NCBI GenBank assembly: GCA_964504335.1
Contig: CAZDET010000045.1
Coordinates: 1 to 42,759 of the forward strand
DNA length: 42,759 nucleotides
Direction: 5' to 3'
DNA from: CAZDET01 sp964504335
GTDB taxonomy: Bacteria > Bacteroidota > Bacteroidia > Chitinophagales > Saprospiraceae
The notes under the pieces were generated by a model. The model saw only the letters and a program-made list of their open reading frames with translations, searched no databases and was not told the origin of the DNA. The translations under genes were made by a program, and so were the position numbers. Each line of letters begins with the position of its first letter. The stretch's first letter is position 1. Below, one piece after another: positions 8,343 to 17,900 of the stretch.

Positions 8343-8887
8343 GCCCGGGCACCCTGATAGACAAGCAGGCCAAATAGCCCCAAACCGAGCGCCAGGTAGC
8401 CGTAGTTAAGCGTTCCGGCTTTCCCGTAGATGGCGATGAATACAATCGCCACGAGCAGAAGGGTTGGCACCTCATTCCAAAGGCGCAGTTGCCAGCCGTC
8501 GAATGGCCGTTCGCCCGCCCCAATACGGCGCATCAAGCGTTTGCAGTATAGGTGATAGACCGTCAGAAGGACCAACAGGAGTAATTTCAAATGCAGCCAG
8601 CCCGGCGTCCCACTGACAAAGTAACCCATTGGATAAATGCCGGACAGGTCGAGCAAGAGCATTCCGAGGCCCGCGGTCCACGTAATCATCATAGCGGGAT
8701 TCATGATGATCTTGTAGACGCGCCCTTCCATCGCACCGTATTCGCGCCTGAGTACGTTTCCCTCGGCGTCCGGCAGCGCGTCGGCTTCTACGTGGTAAAC
8801 AAATAGCCGAACTAGGTAAAACATGCCCGCAAACCAGGAAACAAACCCGACGATGTGAAGGGCCTTGAGGAAGAATAGTGCATTCAT
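8306..8887 (-). CDS. hemJ: CopD-like/HemJ-type protoporphyrinogen oxidase
   Basis: Integral membrane protein of about 193 residues with four or five transmembrane helices. The family catalyses oxidation of protoporphyrinogen IX to protoporphyrin IX in haem synthesis. Seen: LKALHIVGFVSWFAGMFYLVRLFVYH near the N-terminus with conserved His11 and His32; MNPAMMITWTAGLGML; and GWLHLKLLLLVLLTVYHLYCK, the typical central block. The ATG at 8887 starts directly on this block; the in-frame upstream extension to 8956 has no homology-like features. The gene's 3' end lies inside the 3' end of the convergent CotH-family gene. Confidence 0.87.
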   Translation of the reverse strand: MNALFFLKALHIVGFVSWFAGMFYLVRLFVYHVEADALPDAEGNVLRREYGAMEGRVYKIIMNPAMMITWTAGLGMLLLDLSGIYPMGYFVSGTPGWLHLKLLLLVLLTVYHLYCKRLMRRIGAGERPFDGWQLRLWNEVPTLLLVAIVFIAIYGKAGTLNYGYLALGLGLFGLLVYQGARAYRRRRRAVESE

Positions 8888-9012
8888 ACCGCAAACTTCG
8901 GTAATCCTGGTCAAACGGCGTACCATTCCTACACAGTTCGACTCATCGACTCTCAAAACAAAGGAAGGGCCCGCCCGCAGACGACCCCTTCCGAAAGTTA
9001 GGACACGTTATA

Positions 9013-11491
9013 CTAACGTTTAATAAGTACTTTCCGCACCAATTGGTGCTGCTCTCCGCGGATGCGCAGAAGGTAGCTCCCGGGCGGTACCCCCTGTAAA
9101 TCGATGGTATGGGCGCCAACCGGCAGTTGAGCCCACTGCTCCCGGTGGATAACCTGACCGAGTAGACTTATTAGTTCGACCCGGGCCGGCAAGCCGGCAA
9201 TCTGATCGAAGTAGACGGTCAGCTGTTCGCTGGCGGGATTTGGAAATAGCCGCAGCGCTGCCTGCGACCATTGATTTGGCAGTGCGTACAGTGATTCGGG
9301 ATAATCGAGCAGGGAGCCATCCAGTACGCCGAAATTACGGGTGATGCTGCTATCGCCGCAGGCCGTTTCGACAGTGTAGGTTAGGTCTACCGTTCGGCCA
9401 CACTGATCGATTACTACGTTTTCCAACAACTCATCGATGGCCGCTTCTATTTCCTCCTCTGAATCGGCAATGGCCGTGAAGCCACGTGCTTCGTACAGGA
9501 TGCGATCCGGCTCACAATCGGTTGTGAATGTGAATCCTTCCACAAAAGCGCGAAAGCTACTATCGGTCGTTTCTTGGGTGTTGCACACTACCCGTATGGA
9601 ATCCGGACCGGAGAGGGCGGGTGGACCTACTACCGGCACTCGATAGCTGGCAGTGCACGATCGGGATTCGCCACAGTTGTCCTCCGCTGCAAAGATTACC
9701 GTAAATTCAGCACCACACTCCAGTGGGTCCGTTAGTTCGGATATGAAGGTCAGCACAGCCCCGGCATCTGGATAGGTAGTACCATCCAGCGTGTAAGTAG
9801 TGGTAAGCGGCAGGCACTCGTCACTGGTAGTGGCAGAGAAGGTGTTGAGCCAATCGGCTACATCCGACTCGAGTTGCGTCCGACTCACACAGGCATCGGC
9901 ATCAACATCGGCAGCACAGTTCAGCTCCAAGGGAGCCTCCGGCACGCAGAACATCCGCTCGCGCCCCGTATCGAAGCAAGGGGCCCACAACGNNNNNNNN
10001 NNNNNNNNNNNNNNNNNNNNNNNNNNNNNNNNNNNNNNNNNNNNNNNNNNNNNNNNNNNNNNNNNNNNNNNNNNNNNNNNNNNNNNNNNNNNATTCATCA
10101 ATCGCTCCGCCCTTCGTCAGGCAGGGGGGCGTCGTCCGATCCTCCGGACAATCCAGCTTGATGGGACTTTCCGGCACGCAGAACATCCGCTCGCGCCCCG
10201 TATCGAAGCAAGGGGCCCACAACGCATAATCAACCAGCACGCACTCCCCGCAGCCGGGGCTTTGCTCCTGTACCGCCAATTCGATCGCCGCATCAATTTC
10301 CGCCGGCGTCATCCCACTGTACATCTGACCGTTAATCGTAAAGGTCTCCTTGACGTTTTCACAATCCGATTCGAAGGTGAACGAACGGAGGAATTCACGG
10401 AAGACCGCATCAATCTCGGCCTGCGACACGCAGCTATCCAGCGTCGGGCTCGGCGGCGCATCGATCGGCGGCACCGGAACTTCCGGTGTGCGGAAAACTG
10501 CCGTGCAGCACTCCTCGTTGCCGCAGGCGTCCGTCACGCAATAAGTAACCGGCACCTCGATGCCGCAGTGTATTTTTCCTTCGAGGAACCTGAAGAAGTC
10601 AACGGCGGCCTCGATCTCGTCGAAGGTCTGATCGCCGATGCGGTATTCAACCGTCAGTTCCCCACATTCCGGCGAACCGCTGGCGGAAAAAGACTGTAGA
10701 AAGGCCCGAAATTCATCAATCGCTCCGCCCTTCGTCAGGCAGGGGGGCGTCGTCCGATCCTCCGGGCAGTCCAGCTCGATCAAACCTCCCGGTAGTCGGA
10801 ACATAGCTTCGCGACTGGCGTCGAAGCAACGACTTTTGACGCGATACCGTACCAGAGCGGGCACTCCGCAGGTTGGGGTCTGCTCCGCAACGGCCCGATT
10901 AAGGGCAGCATCTATTTCTGACGGCGTCGTGGCCGTATAGGTCAGGTCGTTGATTTCCCAGCATTGCACCACATCCGTACACTCCTTCGACTCGAAGGAG
11001 AATCCTTCCAAAAACGTCCGGAAAGCAGCCCGATTGGCCGCTTCGCTTCCACATTCCGCCGGTATTGGATCGACCGGAATCAGAATCATGGGCAATGGAA
11101 CAGTAGGAACTTCAAAGGTAGCCGTGCATGGTTCGCTTTTATTGAGGCAACGATCCAGGGCTTCGAACTCGAATTCCATCTTAAACCCACATTCGATCGG
11201 ATTCGTCCGGGTTTTCTTTTTTGCGAAATCAATCACTTCCTCTACACTAGTGAAGCGCAGATCCCAGGTGCGATAAACAATTTGCACCGGCTCGCACCTC
11301 ATCATTGTGCTGGGCTGGTATTGTTCCAGCCATTTCCGGAGATCATCGAGAATAGCCGCTTCCGACTGGCAAACTTCCGTGACCCGATCCGTCGGGCAAT
11401 CTACTTCCAGTGGATCCGATTGTGCGGAAAGTTGGATGACTTGAAAGAGGGAGAAAAATAGTGCGATAAACAGCGTAACATTTGACTTCAT
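9013..11491 (-). CDS. Cys-rich repeat surface protein with T9SS sorting domain (interrupted by assembly gap)
   Basis: One gene split by 100 Ns. The upstream part (11491 to 10093) starts with signal peptide MKSNVTLFIALFFSLFQVIQLSAQ; the downstream part (9992 to 9013) ends in a type IX secretion C-terminal domain (LFPNPASEQLTVYF, GQVIHREQW, PPGSYLLRIR, VRKVLIKR). Between them are repeating modules of about 206 residues, each made of two roughly 100-residue units with the pattern Cys, FRxFLxSF, SxCE, then CG, a paired-strand segment and F-x-x-P. They recall HYR/PKD-type beta domains but I cannot name them. The second and third modules are near-identical in DNA. The two parts are in different frames only because the N count is arbitrary: a 486-bp gap restores the frame and gives about 954 residues. 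Probably a surface or secreted adhesin-like protein; function unknown. Confidence 0.85.
9993..10092. other. Assembly gap (100 N, unknown true length)
   Basis: Exactly 100 ambiguous bases, a conventional unknown-length gap. Both flanks are 55-bp perfect copies of sequence found a little upstream in the same gene: 9938-9992 equals 10170-10224, and 10093-10147 equals 10711-10765. The gap is therefore a collapsed repeat. Confidence 0.97.
10170..10765 (-). repeat. 596-bp tandem repeat copy inside the Cys-rich surface gene
   Basis: This is the intact copy. Its two ends (55 bp each) recur at 10093-10147 and 9938-9992 as the edges of a second copy whose middle is lost in the N gap. The copies are separated by a 22-bp linker (10148-10169), giving a 618-bp period, 206 codons. 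Perfect identity of the visible ends suggests recent duplication or gene conversion. Confidence 0.85.
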
Positions 11492-11627
11492 CTTGTCGAA
11501 ATTGGGTTTGATAGTAGGGATGCGGATATTTGAACGCCTTGGGGGATATAGATGGGCGTCTCAAAGCTCAAAACCGGAGTTTACCGATGCGTTGACAGAA
11601 AGGAATTGTCGTTAATTTGTAACCGTC

Positions 11628-11658
11628 TAAATATAGTAACTTCCTTTCACATGTTCAA
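11628..11658 (-). promoter_or_regulatory. Bacteroidota-type promoter for the Cys-rich surface gene
   Basis: Read on the minus strand: TTG at 11658-11656, 20 bp, then TATATTTA at 11635-11628. This matches the -33 TTG / -7 TAnnTTTG pattern with the right spacing. The leader to the ATG at 11491 would be about 130 nt. Confidence 0.5.
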
Positions 11659-11735
11659 TACCGTGGCCGGAGGTAATTTGAACTTCCTGCTTCTAAGCGC
11701 TTTTTTAGATAAATATCACAACAGCCTTTTGACGT

Positions 11736-12518
11736 ATGCAAACGGAGACTTTCGAACAACAGGTAATCGAACGAAGCCATGAACTTCCTGTCTTGGTTGA
11801 TTTTTGGGCGGAGTGGTGTGGCCCGTGCCGGATTCTCGGACCAGTACTCGAAACGCTAGCCCAGGAGCAGGCGGGCAAGTGGGAGCTAGTTAAGATCGAC
11901 ACGGAATCCAGCCCCGAGCTGTCGCAACGCTTCCAAATACGATCCATACCAGCGGTGAAGCTCTTCCACCAGGGAGAAGTGATCGGCGAATTCATGGGGG
12001 CGCTTCCGAAAAGCCAGATCGAACGCTGGCTCCAGCAACATCTACCCGATAAGCGCCAGGCATTGCTGGAAGTCATTCTTCAAAAGGGAGACCCATCGGA
12101 TCAGCAGGAGGCGCTGGAAACATTCGTTAAACAGCATCCTGACTTTCCGGCGGCACGGATCGCCCTGGCCCACCGCTACATTTTCTCGGAGCCGGAGCGC
12201 GTACCGGCCATTCTCGATGCTGGCCACTTCGGTGCAGATACCTTCGATGCGGCCAACGACTTGCGCACCTTGCACGAACTCATGACAACCACACTCGATG
12301 ACAGTCCTGCCGGGCAATCCCTGCTACAAGCGCGTCAATTCCTCTCGCAAATGGAGCACGATGCGGCCCTCCAGCAGGTTATTCAGGCGGTGATGCAAAA
12401 CAAAACCTACCACCAAGACCTACCCCGCCGTGTAGCTATCGCCCTCTTCCGCTTTTTCGGGCCTGCCAGCCCCCTGACCAAGAAATTCCGGCGGCAGTTT
12501 GATATGGCGCTTTATTGA
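11736..12518 (+). CDS. Thioredoxin-fold protein with C-terminal TPR-like region (CnoX/YbbN-like)
   Basis: A 260-residue cytoplasmic protein; no signal peptide is seen. Residues about 1-105 form a thioredoxin domain with a complete WCGPC active site (Cys28, Cys31) and SIPAVKLF containing the cis-proline. Residues about 110-260 are helical (QALLEVILQKGDPSDQQEALETFVKQHPDFPAARIALAHRYI) and look like degenerate tetratricopeptide repeats, the layout of the CnoX/YbbN chaperedoxin family. E. coli CnoX lacks the redox cysteine pair, whereas this protein keeps CGPC and could be a real oxidoreductase. Its stop overlaps the convergent tolC-like stop by 7 bp. Role in protein quality control is inferred. 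Confidence 0.85.
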   Translation: MQTETFEQQVIERSHELPVLVDFWAEWCGPCRILGPVLETLAQEQAGKWELVKIDTESSPELSQRFQIRSIPAVKLFHQGEVIGEFMGALPKSQIERWLQQHLPDKRQALLEVILQKGDPSDQQEALETFVKQHPDFPAARIALAHRYIFSEPERVPAILDAGHFGADTFDAANDLRTLHELMTTTLDDSPAGQSLLQARQFLSQMEHDAALQQVIQAVMQNKTYHQDLPRRVAIALFRFFGPASPLTKKFRRQFDMALY

Positions 12519-13885
12519 ACAATCTGCCCTGTCAGGCGGAGGATGTCTGTTTCGGTATTTTTGAGATTGAAGATCGCGTTGAGCCGCTGCTGCTGGGCGT
12601 TGAGGTAATTGACTTGTACCTGGCGGACGTCGAGGGAATTGATGAGGCCGCCGCGGAAGCGTTCGTTGGTGATTTCCAGGTTGCGCAGGGCGTTGTCGGC
12701 TCGTTCTTCGGCGAGCGTGACCAGTTCTTGCTGGTTAGCGTAAGAGGCGAGGGTGTTGTCGAGCTGGATGCGCAGCTGCTGCCGCTGCGACTCGTAGGCC
12801 AGTTGGCTGGTAATTTCTCCCAGGCGTGCGATTTCGATACGGCGCTTGCGGGCACCTCCGTCGAAAAGCACGTAGGAAGCCCGTAACCCCAAGGAAGCAC
12901 TCAACCGGCGGGCGGCGATTTCGGGAATCGACTGAACGATGGGCTCATCGCTGGAGCCAAAATTGAACGTCTGGCTACCAAAGGAAATCCCCACATTATA
13001 ATTGACGCCGGATTGCAAGTTGACCGTCGGCCGAAGGGCTGCCTCCTGAATGCGGGTATTGAGATTAGCTATTTCCCGGTCGATCTGGGCGTTTTGCAAG
13101 GTTCGGTTAAAGGAGAGCAGTCGCTGTTCCAGGGCCGCCCGCTCGTAGACGGCTGGGTCGTAAGAAAGGGAATCCGTCAATCGGTAAGTAATAAACGGAT
13201 CGTCTACCCCCATAATTTGTTTGAGGTTGCGCACTGCATTTTCGAAGCCGGTCAGCTGAATGAGATAATTGGTGGAGTCGTTGAGGTACGCGTCGCGCGC
13301 CTGCAACAAATCAAAGGTATTGGCCTGCCCGAATTCCCGTCTGGTTTCCTGATAGTTGACGAAGTCCCGCGAGCGATCCAGAATGGATGCCAGCACGTCG
13401 ATTTGCTCCTGTTGCAAGCGGGCGTCGTAGTAGGCGAGCATGATCTGCTGCACGTTGTTTTCGATCTCCAGGCGCAACTGGCCCTCCGACAGGGCTACTT
13501 CCTGTTCCAGGCGCGACTTCGTCAGGCGAACGCGGGAACCGTCGAACAGCACCCAGTTCAGCTCCAGGCCGGGCGTCACGCCGGTAGAAAAATTCGAGCT
13601 TTGGATCACCACGCTGGCGGGGTTACTGTTGTTGGTGTAGGTATTTTGATTATCGACCACGGCGCTGATCGTAGGGCTTCTGCCCGCTAGAGACCAGTCG
13701 TCGTTGAGACGCGCAATGGCCACATTGTTTTCTGCCCGGCGGATATTGTAGTTGTTCTCCAGACCGATTCCAACGGCATCGCTGAGGCTAATGGCCAACG
13801 TGTCCTGTGCCGTCGCGCGCGCCGGCGCAACAAGCGTACACAGGAGCAATAAGTAAAGGACGAAGGCGTGGTAAATTGTCTTCAC
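12512..13885 (-). CDS. TolC-family outer membrane efflux channel
   Basis: Predicted outer-membrane/periplasmic channel component of 457 residues. Signal peptide MKTIYHAFVLYLLLLCTLVAPARATAQ, then LSDAVGIGLENNYNIRRAENNVAIARLNDDWSLAGRSPTIS, the classic first helix of OEP/TolC domains. The second OEP repeat is also visible (SQLAYESQRQQLRIQLDNTLASYANQQELVTLAEERADNALRNLEITNERFRGG). It is the last gene of the minus-strand efflux operon, 39 bp after gtrA. With the RND pump and adaptor upstream it would complete a tripartite exporter. The substrate is unknown. Confidence 0.9.
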   Translation of the reverse strand: MKTIYHAFVLYLLLLCTLVAPARATAQDTLAISLSDAVGIGLENNYNIRRAENNVAIARLNDDWSLAGRSPTISAVVDNQNTYTNNSNPASVVIQSSNFSTGVTPGLELNWVLFDGSRVRLTKSRLEQEVALSEGQLRLEIENNVQQIMLAYYDARLQQEQIDVLASILDRSRDFVNYQETRREFGQANTFDLLQARDAYLNDSTNYLIQLTGFENAVRNLKQIMGVDDPFITYRLTDSLSYDPAVYERAALEQRLLSFNRTLQNAQIDREIANLNTRIQEAALRPTVNLQSGVNYNVGISFGSQTFNFGSSDEPIVQSIPEIAARRLSASLGLRASYVLFDGGARKRRIEIARLGEITSQLAYESQRQQLRIQLDNTLASYANQQELVTLAEERADNALRNLEITNERFRGGLINSLDVRQVQVNYLNAQQQRLNAIFNLKNTETDILRLTGQIVQ

Positions 13886-13924
13886 TGCGTGTTAGTTGTC
13901 CTGCAAGCGAGCGGGCGGTCTGCT

Positions 13925-14314
13925 CTAGCGACCTTCAAATACGCGCCGCTTGCCGTAGTAGTTATAAAAAAACACGATCCCGGTGGCCAGTAGCTTGGTC
14001 AGCCATTTTCGGGCGTGAAAAAATGGAATCAGGTTCAACCCACCCACGAGCACAGCATCCAGCACCAACCCACCTCCTGAAACGAGCATCGACAAACCGA
14101 ACGCCGACCGGGCCGAGCGTTTTAATTCGAATACGAAGTAGCGCTGCATGAAAAAATTCAACACTACCGAGGAGCTATAGGCAATCATCGTAGCCGGTAC
14201 GCGCTCCAGGTAGCGATCGGCCAGTAACATGAACAGGCCGTAGTTGACCCCAGTGGCGATTCCCCCGGTAATGGCAAAGGGAATTTTTTCTTTAAAGAAT
14301 TCCCACCATTTCAT
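13925..14314 (-). CDS. GtrA-family membrane protein
   Basis: A 129-residue protein with about four transmembrane helices. IPFAITGGIATGVNYGLFMLLADRYL and AYSSSVVLNFFMQRYFVFE match the GtrA family, small membrane proteins linked to transfer or flipping of polyprenol-linked sugars in cell-surface polysaccharide synthesis. The C-terminal block WLTKLLATGIVFFYNYYGKRRVFEGR is also family-like. Its ATG overlaps the stop of the upstream deoxyribonucleotidase gene by 4 bp, so the two are translationally coupled. No glycosyltransferase is beside it, which is unusual for gtrA. Confidence 0.85.
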   Translation of the reverse strand: MKWWEFFKEKIPFAITGGIATGVNYGLFMLLADRYLERVPATMIAYSSSVVLNFFMQRYFVFELKRSARSAFGLSMLVSGGGLVLDAVLVGGLNLIPFFHARKWLTKLLATGIVFFYNYYGKRRVFEGR

Positions 14315-14907
14315 GCGTTATCTACCGTTCGTATTTCGCGGAGGGCCGGAAAACCAGCGGCGCGCTCTTCGCGAAAGTAGGCCTGTACTTCACGCCAATT
14401 GTTCAGGCGTTGAAACTCGGTATCATCCATGTTGTGATTGGCGGTATACAATAGTCCTTTGCCCCGAAACGACTGCAGGTTACGGACGTGATCATCAATC
14501 ATGTAGTCTGCCTGAACGATACTTTTGTTGCCGCAGAATACCACCTGCTTCCAGTGAATGAAGGGAAAATGATCGTGAAGCCAGTCGTATTTATCTTCAA
14601 AACTCGACCGAAATTCCATCGCTGCGGTCACGATAAACAACTCAAAATGCTCCATCAACTCCTGTACTACTTCCTGGCTGTCGGGCATCACCGGTAGGTC
14701 GCGAAAGAACCCCTTTTCGAAGAGTGCCTTGCGAATTTCCATGGCCCCCGGCAGATCGTACACTTTCTTTCCCTCGTAATCTTCCGGCTGGAGCCGCTTG
14801 CCAAATTGCTGCTCGTACAAGTCGATAAACTTTGGCTGGACGTCAGCGATTACTTCGTCCATATCCAGCGCAATGCGCGGCCGTCTTTGTTCTCCTGATA
14901 ATTCCAT
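14311..14907 (-). CDS. 5'(3')-deoxyribonucleotidase (NT5C family)
   Basis: Cytoplasmic HAD-superfamily phosphatase of 198 residues that dephosphorylates (deoxy)nucleoside monophosphates. Motif I is ALDMDEVIADV with the nucleophile Asp15 and acid/base Asp17. FIVTAAMEF is motif II, and DYMIDDHVRNL carries the motif IV acidic pair. Size and motifs fit the NT5C group. It lies 41 bp downstream of the RND pump gene and overlaps gtrA by 4 bp. A nucleotidase in an efflux operon is odd; it may be there only for shared expression, or may limit a toxic nucleotide analogue. The substrate is inferred from family only. Confidence 0.85.
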   Translation of the reverse strand: MELSGEQRRPRIALDMDEVIADVQPKFIDLYEQQFGKRLQPEDYEGKKVYDLPGAMEIRKALFEKGFFRDLPVMPDSQEVVQELMEHFELFIVTAAMEFRSSFEDKYDWLHDHFPFIHWKQVVFCGNKSIVQADYMIDDHVRNLQSFRGKGLLYTANHNMDDTEFQRLNNWREVQAYFREERAAGFPALREIRTVDNA

Positions 14908-14920
14908 GGATGGTATTTCT

Positions 14921-14936
14921 TAAAAGTCTAACGGTC
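14921..14936. repeat. Octamer-phased repeat element, short copy
   Basis: On the minus strand this reads GACCGTTAGACTTTTA, between the RND pump gene and the nucleotidase gene. The same 16 bp occur at 27581-27596. It belongs to the 8-bp-period TTTAGACY-like family seen elsewhere in the window. Confidence 0.5.
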
Positions 14937-14948
14937 GAATTATCTCGC

Positions 14949-17900
14949 CTATACCTCCACCGATTCCCGCTCCCGGTAACCTGGCTCCACTTCCTTGGGC
15001 AGTGGCTTCTCCCCGTTCCAGGCGTATTGGGCGTATACCCGCGTGCGATTCAGCAATACGAGCAACGCGGGCAAGAGCACCAACAAAATCACCGTTGCGG
15101 CCAATAACCCGAAGGACACCGAAATCGCCATAGGAATTAGGAATTGGGCCTGTAGGCTCTTTTCAAAAATGAGCGGCATCAGACCGGCAAAAGTCGTAGC
15201 GGTTGTCAGCACAATCGGCCGGAAACGCGATATCCCCGTGCGGAACAATGCCTCCGCCTGGGTGACCGTATCCCCTTCCTCTCGCATAATCTGGTTGTAG
15301 GTCGATATAAATACCAGGCCATCATTGACCAAAATGCCGATCAACGCAATGACTCCCAGGAAGGAAAATAAACTCAGTGCCGCTCCCATAAACCAGTGCC
15401 CCCAAATGACGCCGATAAACCCGAATGGCAGAATCGCAAACAGAACTATAGTCTGACCAATGGAACGGAACGTAAGGGCAATCACCAAAAACATTAAGGC
15501 CAACACAATCGTGCCCACGACCTGGATGGAACCGACCGATTTTTCCTGCTCCCGGTTTTGCCCTTCGTAGAGCGCCGTTACAGAGGGATAATCTGCCAAC
15601 ACGGCAGGTACCAGTTCTTCTTTCAAATTGACGGTGATATCACTTACGGAGACATCGTCATTGGCCACGTCTGCCTCTACCTTTACTTCTCGTTTCCCGT
15701 CGATGTGGTTGATGGCAATCACTCCACGCTGCAACTCCAGATCGGCAATTTCGGAAATGGGGAAGGTGCGTCCGTCGGCTGTACGAATCCGCATTTCGCG
15801 GAGGTCTTCGATCGAACGTCGATCCGATTCGTCGTAGCGCACCCAAACGCGTACTTCATCCTGGCCGCGCTGCAAGCGCTGTGCCTCCGCGCCGAAAAAG
15901 CCCTGGCGAATCTGCCCGACGACGTCGCGCAAATCCAGGCCCAAAAAGCGCGCCTTATCCGTCAGTGTGACATTGAGTTCCTGCAAGCCGGGCTGGTTGT
16001 TATCCACCACATCCGTCAACTCGGCCAGTTGGCTGATTTCATTCTTCAATTTATCGGTGGCAGCATCTAATTCGGCATAGTTCTCACCAACCAGCGATAC
16101 GGAGATGGGTTTGCCGAAGAAGGACCGAGCCCCGTAGCTCACGGTTTCGGCAGCATCCATAGAACCGGCCTTTTGGCGGATGCGGTTGATGGCCTCCCGC
16201 AGGCGCAGGTCTTCGCGGTATTCCCCTTCCAGCAGAGCAATACTCACCGTGCCTTCGTAGGTAGAGGGACCGATCCGCACTTCCACTTGCTCGATGGCTT
16301 GCTTTTCGTCGTTGAAGTATTCTTCGCTGAGTTCCTCATTCGCTGCCCAGGCCGCATCGGAAATGCGGTCGAGGTAATCCATCGTAATTTCTTCACGGGT
16401 ACCGGCCGGCATTTGGAGGGTCACCTCGATATCGTCGCGTTCGATGTTGGGGAAAAAGGTCGTTCCAATGATCCCGCCAGTCAGCGCTCCAAAAGAAGCG
16501 ATCAGGGTGAAAATACACCAGGCAATCATCAGAAAATTGTAGCGAATGCTGAAACTCAATACCGGGCCGTATACCCGATTCCGGACCCAGTTGAGGCCGC
16601 GGTCGAACCACTGCTGTATAGTATTTGGCCTTCCGTCGCGCCGCAACGCCTTGGAATGAGCGACGTGGGTGGGGAGAATGAACGCCCCTTCCACCAAAGA
16701 AAAAATCAGTGAAAAGATGACCACCAGCGCCATTTCGCGAAACCAATCGCCCAACTGCCCCTCGATAAACAAGAAGCTAGAAAAGGCAATAACCGTGGTG
16801 ACAATTGCGGAAAATACGGCGGGCAATACTTGCATGGTACCATTGACCGCCGCCGGAATAGCCGATTGGCCCTTTTCGAATTGGGCGTAGATGTTCTCCC
16901 CGATAACGATCCCGTCATCCACGAGGATACCAATGACGAGAATCATGCCGAAGAGGGAGATGACGTTGATGGTAACGTCGAGCAAACTAGCCACAATGAA
17001 CATGCCCCCAAACGAAATGGGAATGGCAATGGCCACCCAAAAGGCGAGCCGCCAGTTGAGAAACATCGCCAACAACAACACCACGATAAAGAATCCGGTA
17101 ACGCCATTTTTGGTCAGTAAGGCGATGCGTTGCCGCAGGGTGATACTGCCATCGCGGATGATCGTGGCTTGTACCTGCGAATTCGATGCATTAAATTCTT
17201 CCAGATATTCCTTCACCTCATCGGTGATGGTGAGCATATCTTCTTCCAGTGTATTCTGGACGGTTACCGTTACGGACGGCTCCCCATTCAGGAAGTTGCG
17301 GTTGGGGGTATCCGCCCAGCGATCCCGGACATCAGCTACCTGATTAAGCCGGATGACGCTGCCGTCGGGCGTCGTTTTCACGACGATATCACGGATACCG
17401 TCGGCAGAGTAATTCTTGTTGCGGGCGCGGACGAGCAATTCCTCCCGGTCTCCCTTGATGGTTCCACCAGTTACGTCGAGGTTGGTGCGGCTGACGGCCT
17501 GAGAAGCTTCCTGAAAAGTGAGGTTGTAGGCACGCAAGTCCCGTTCGCGAAACGCAATTTCGATTTCCTCCTCCGGAAACCCGCTGAGGCCGACTTTTGA
17601 AATGCCGTCGATGGCGCGCAGATCATCCTCCACCTCCCGGCCAACGCGCTTCAGGGCCTGCAGGTTGAGGTTGCCACTCAGGGCAAAGCTGATGGCAAAG
17701 CCCAGTTGCTCGCGCTTGTAAATGACCGGAGGTTCCATGCCGACCGGAAAGGAGTTGATGCGATCGACGGCATTCTTGACATCCTGTAGAATGACATCGG
17801 TATCGTATTCCCGAAATACCTCGACGGTTACCGTGCCGCTGTTTTCCTTACTGACGGAGGTGTAGCGCTCGATCCCCGTCAATCCCTTTAAGTTATCTTC

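Noticed and set aside
9013..10101. Frameshifted or split pseudogene at the N gap
   Set aside because: The frame change arises only from the arbitrary 100-N spacer; repeat geometry predicts a 486-bp gap that restores one frame.
11594..11625. Plus-strand promoter for the thioredoxin gene (TTGACA ... TAATTT)
   Set aside because: Spacing is about 15 bp and the -7 match to TAnnTTTG is incomplete; the overlapping minus-strand promoter is far better.
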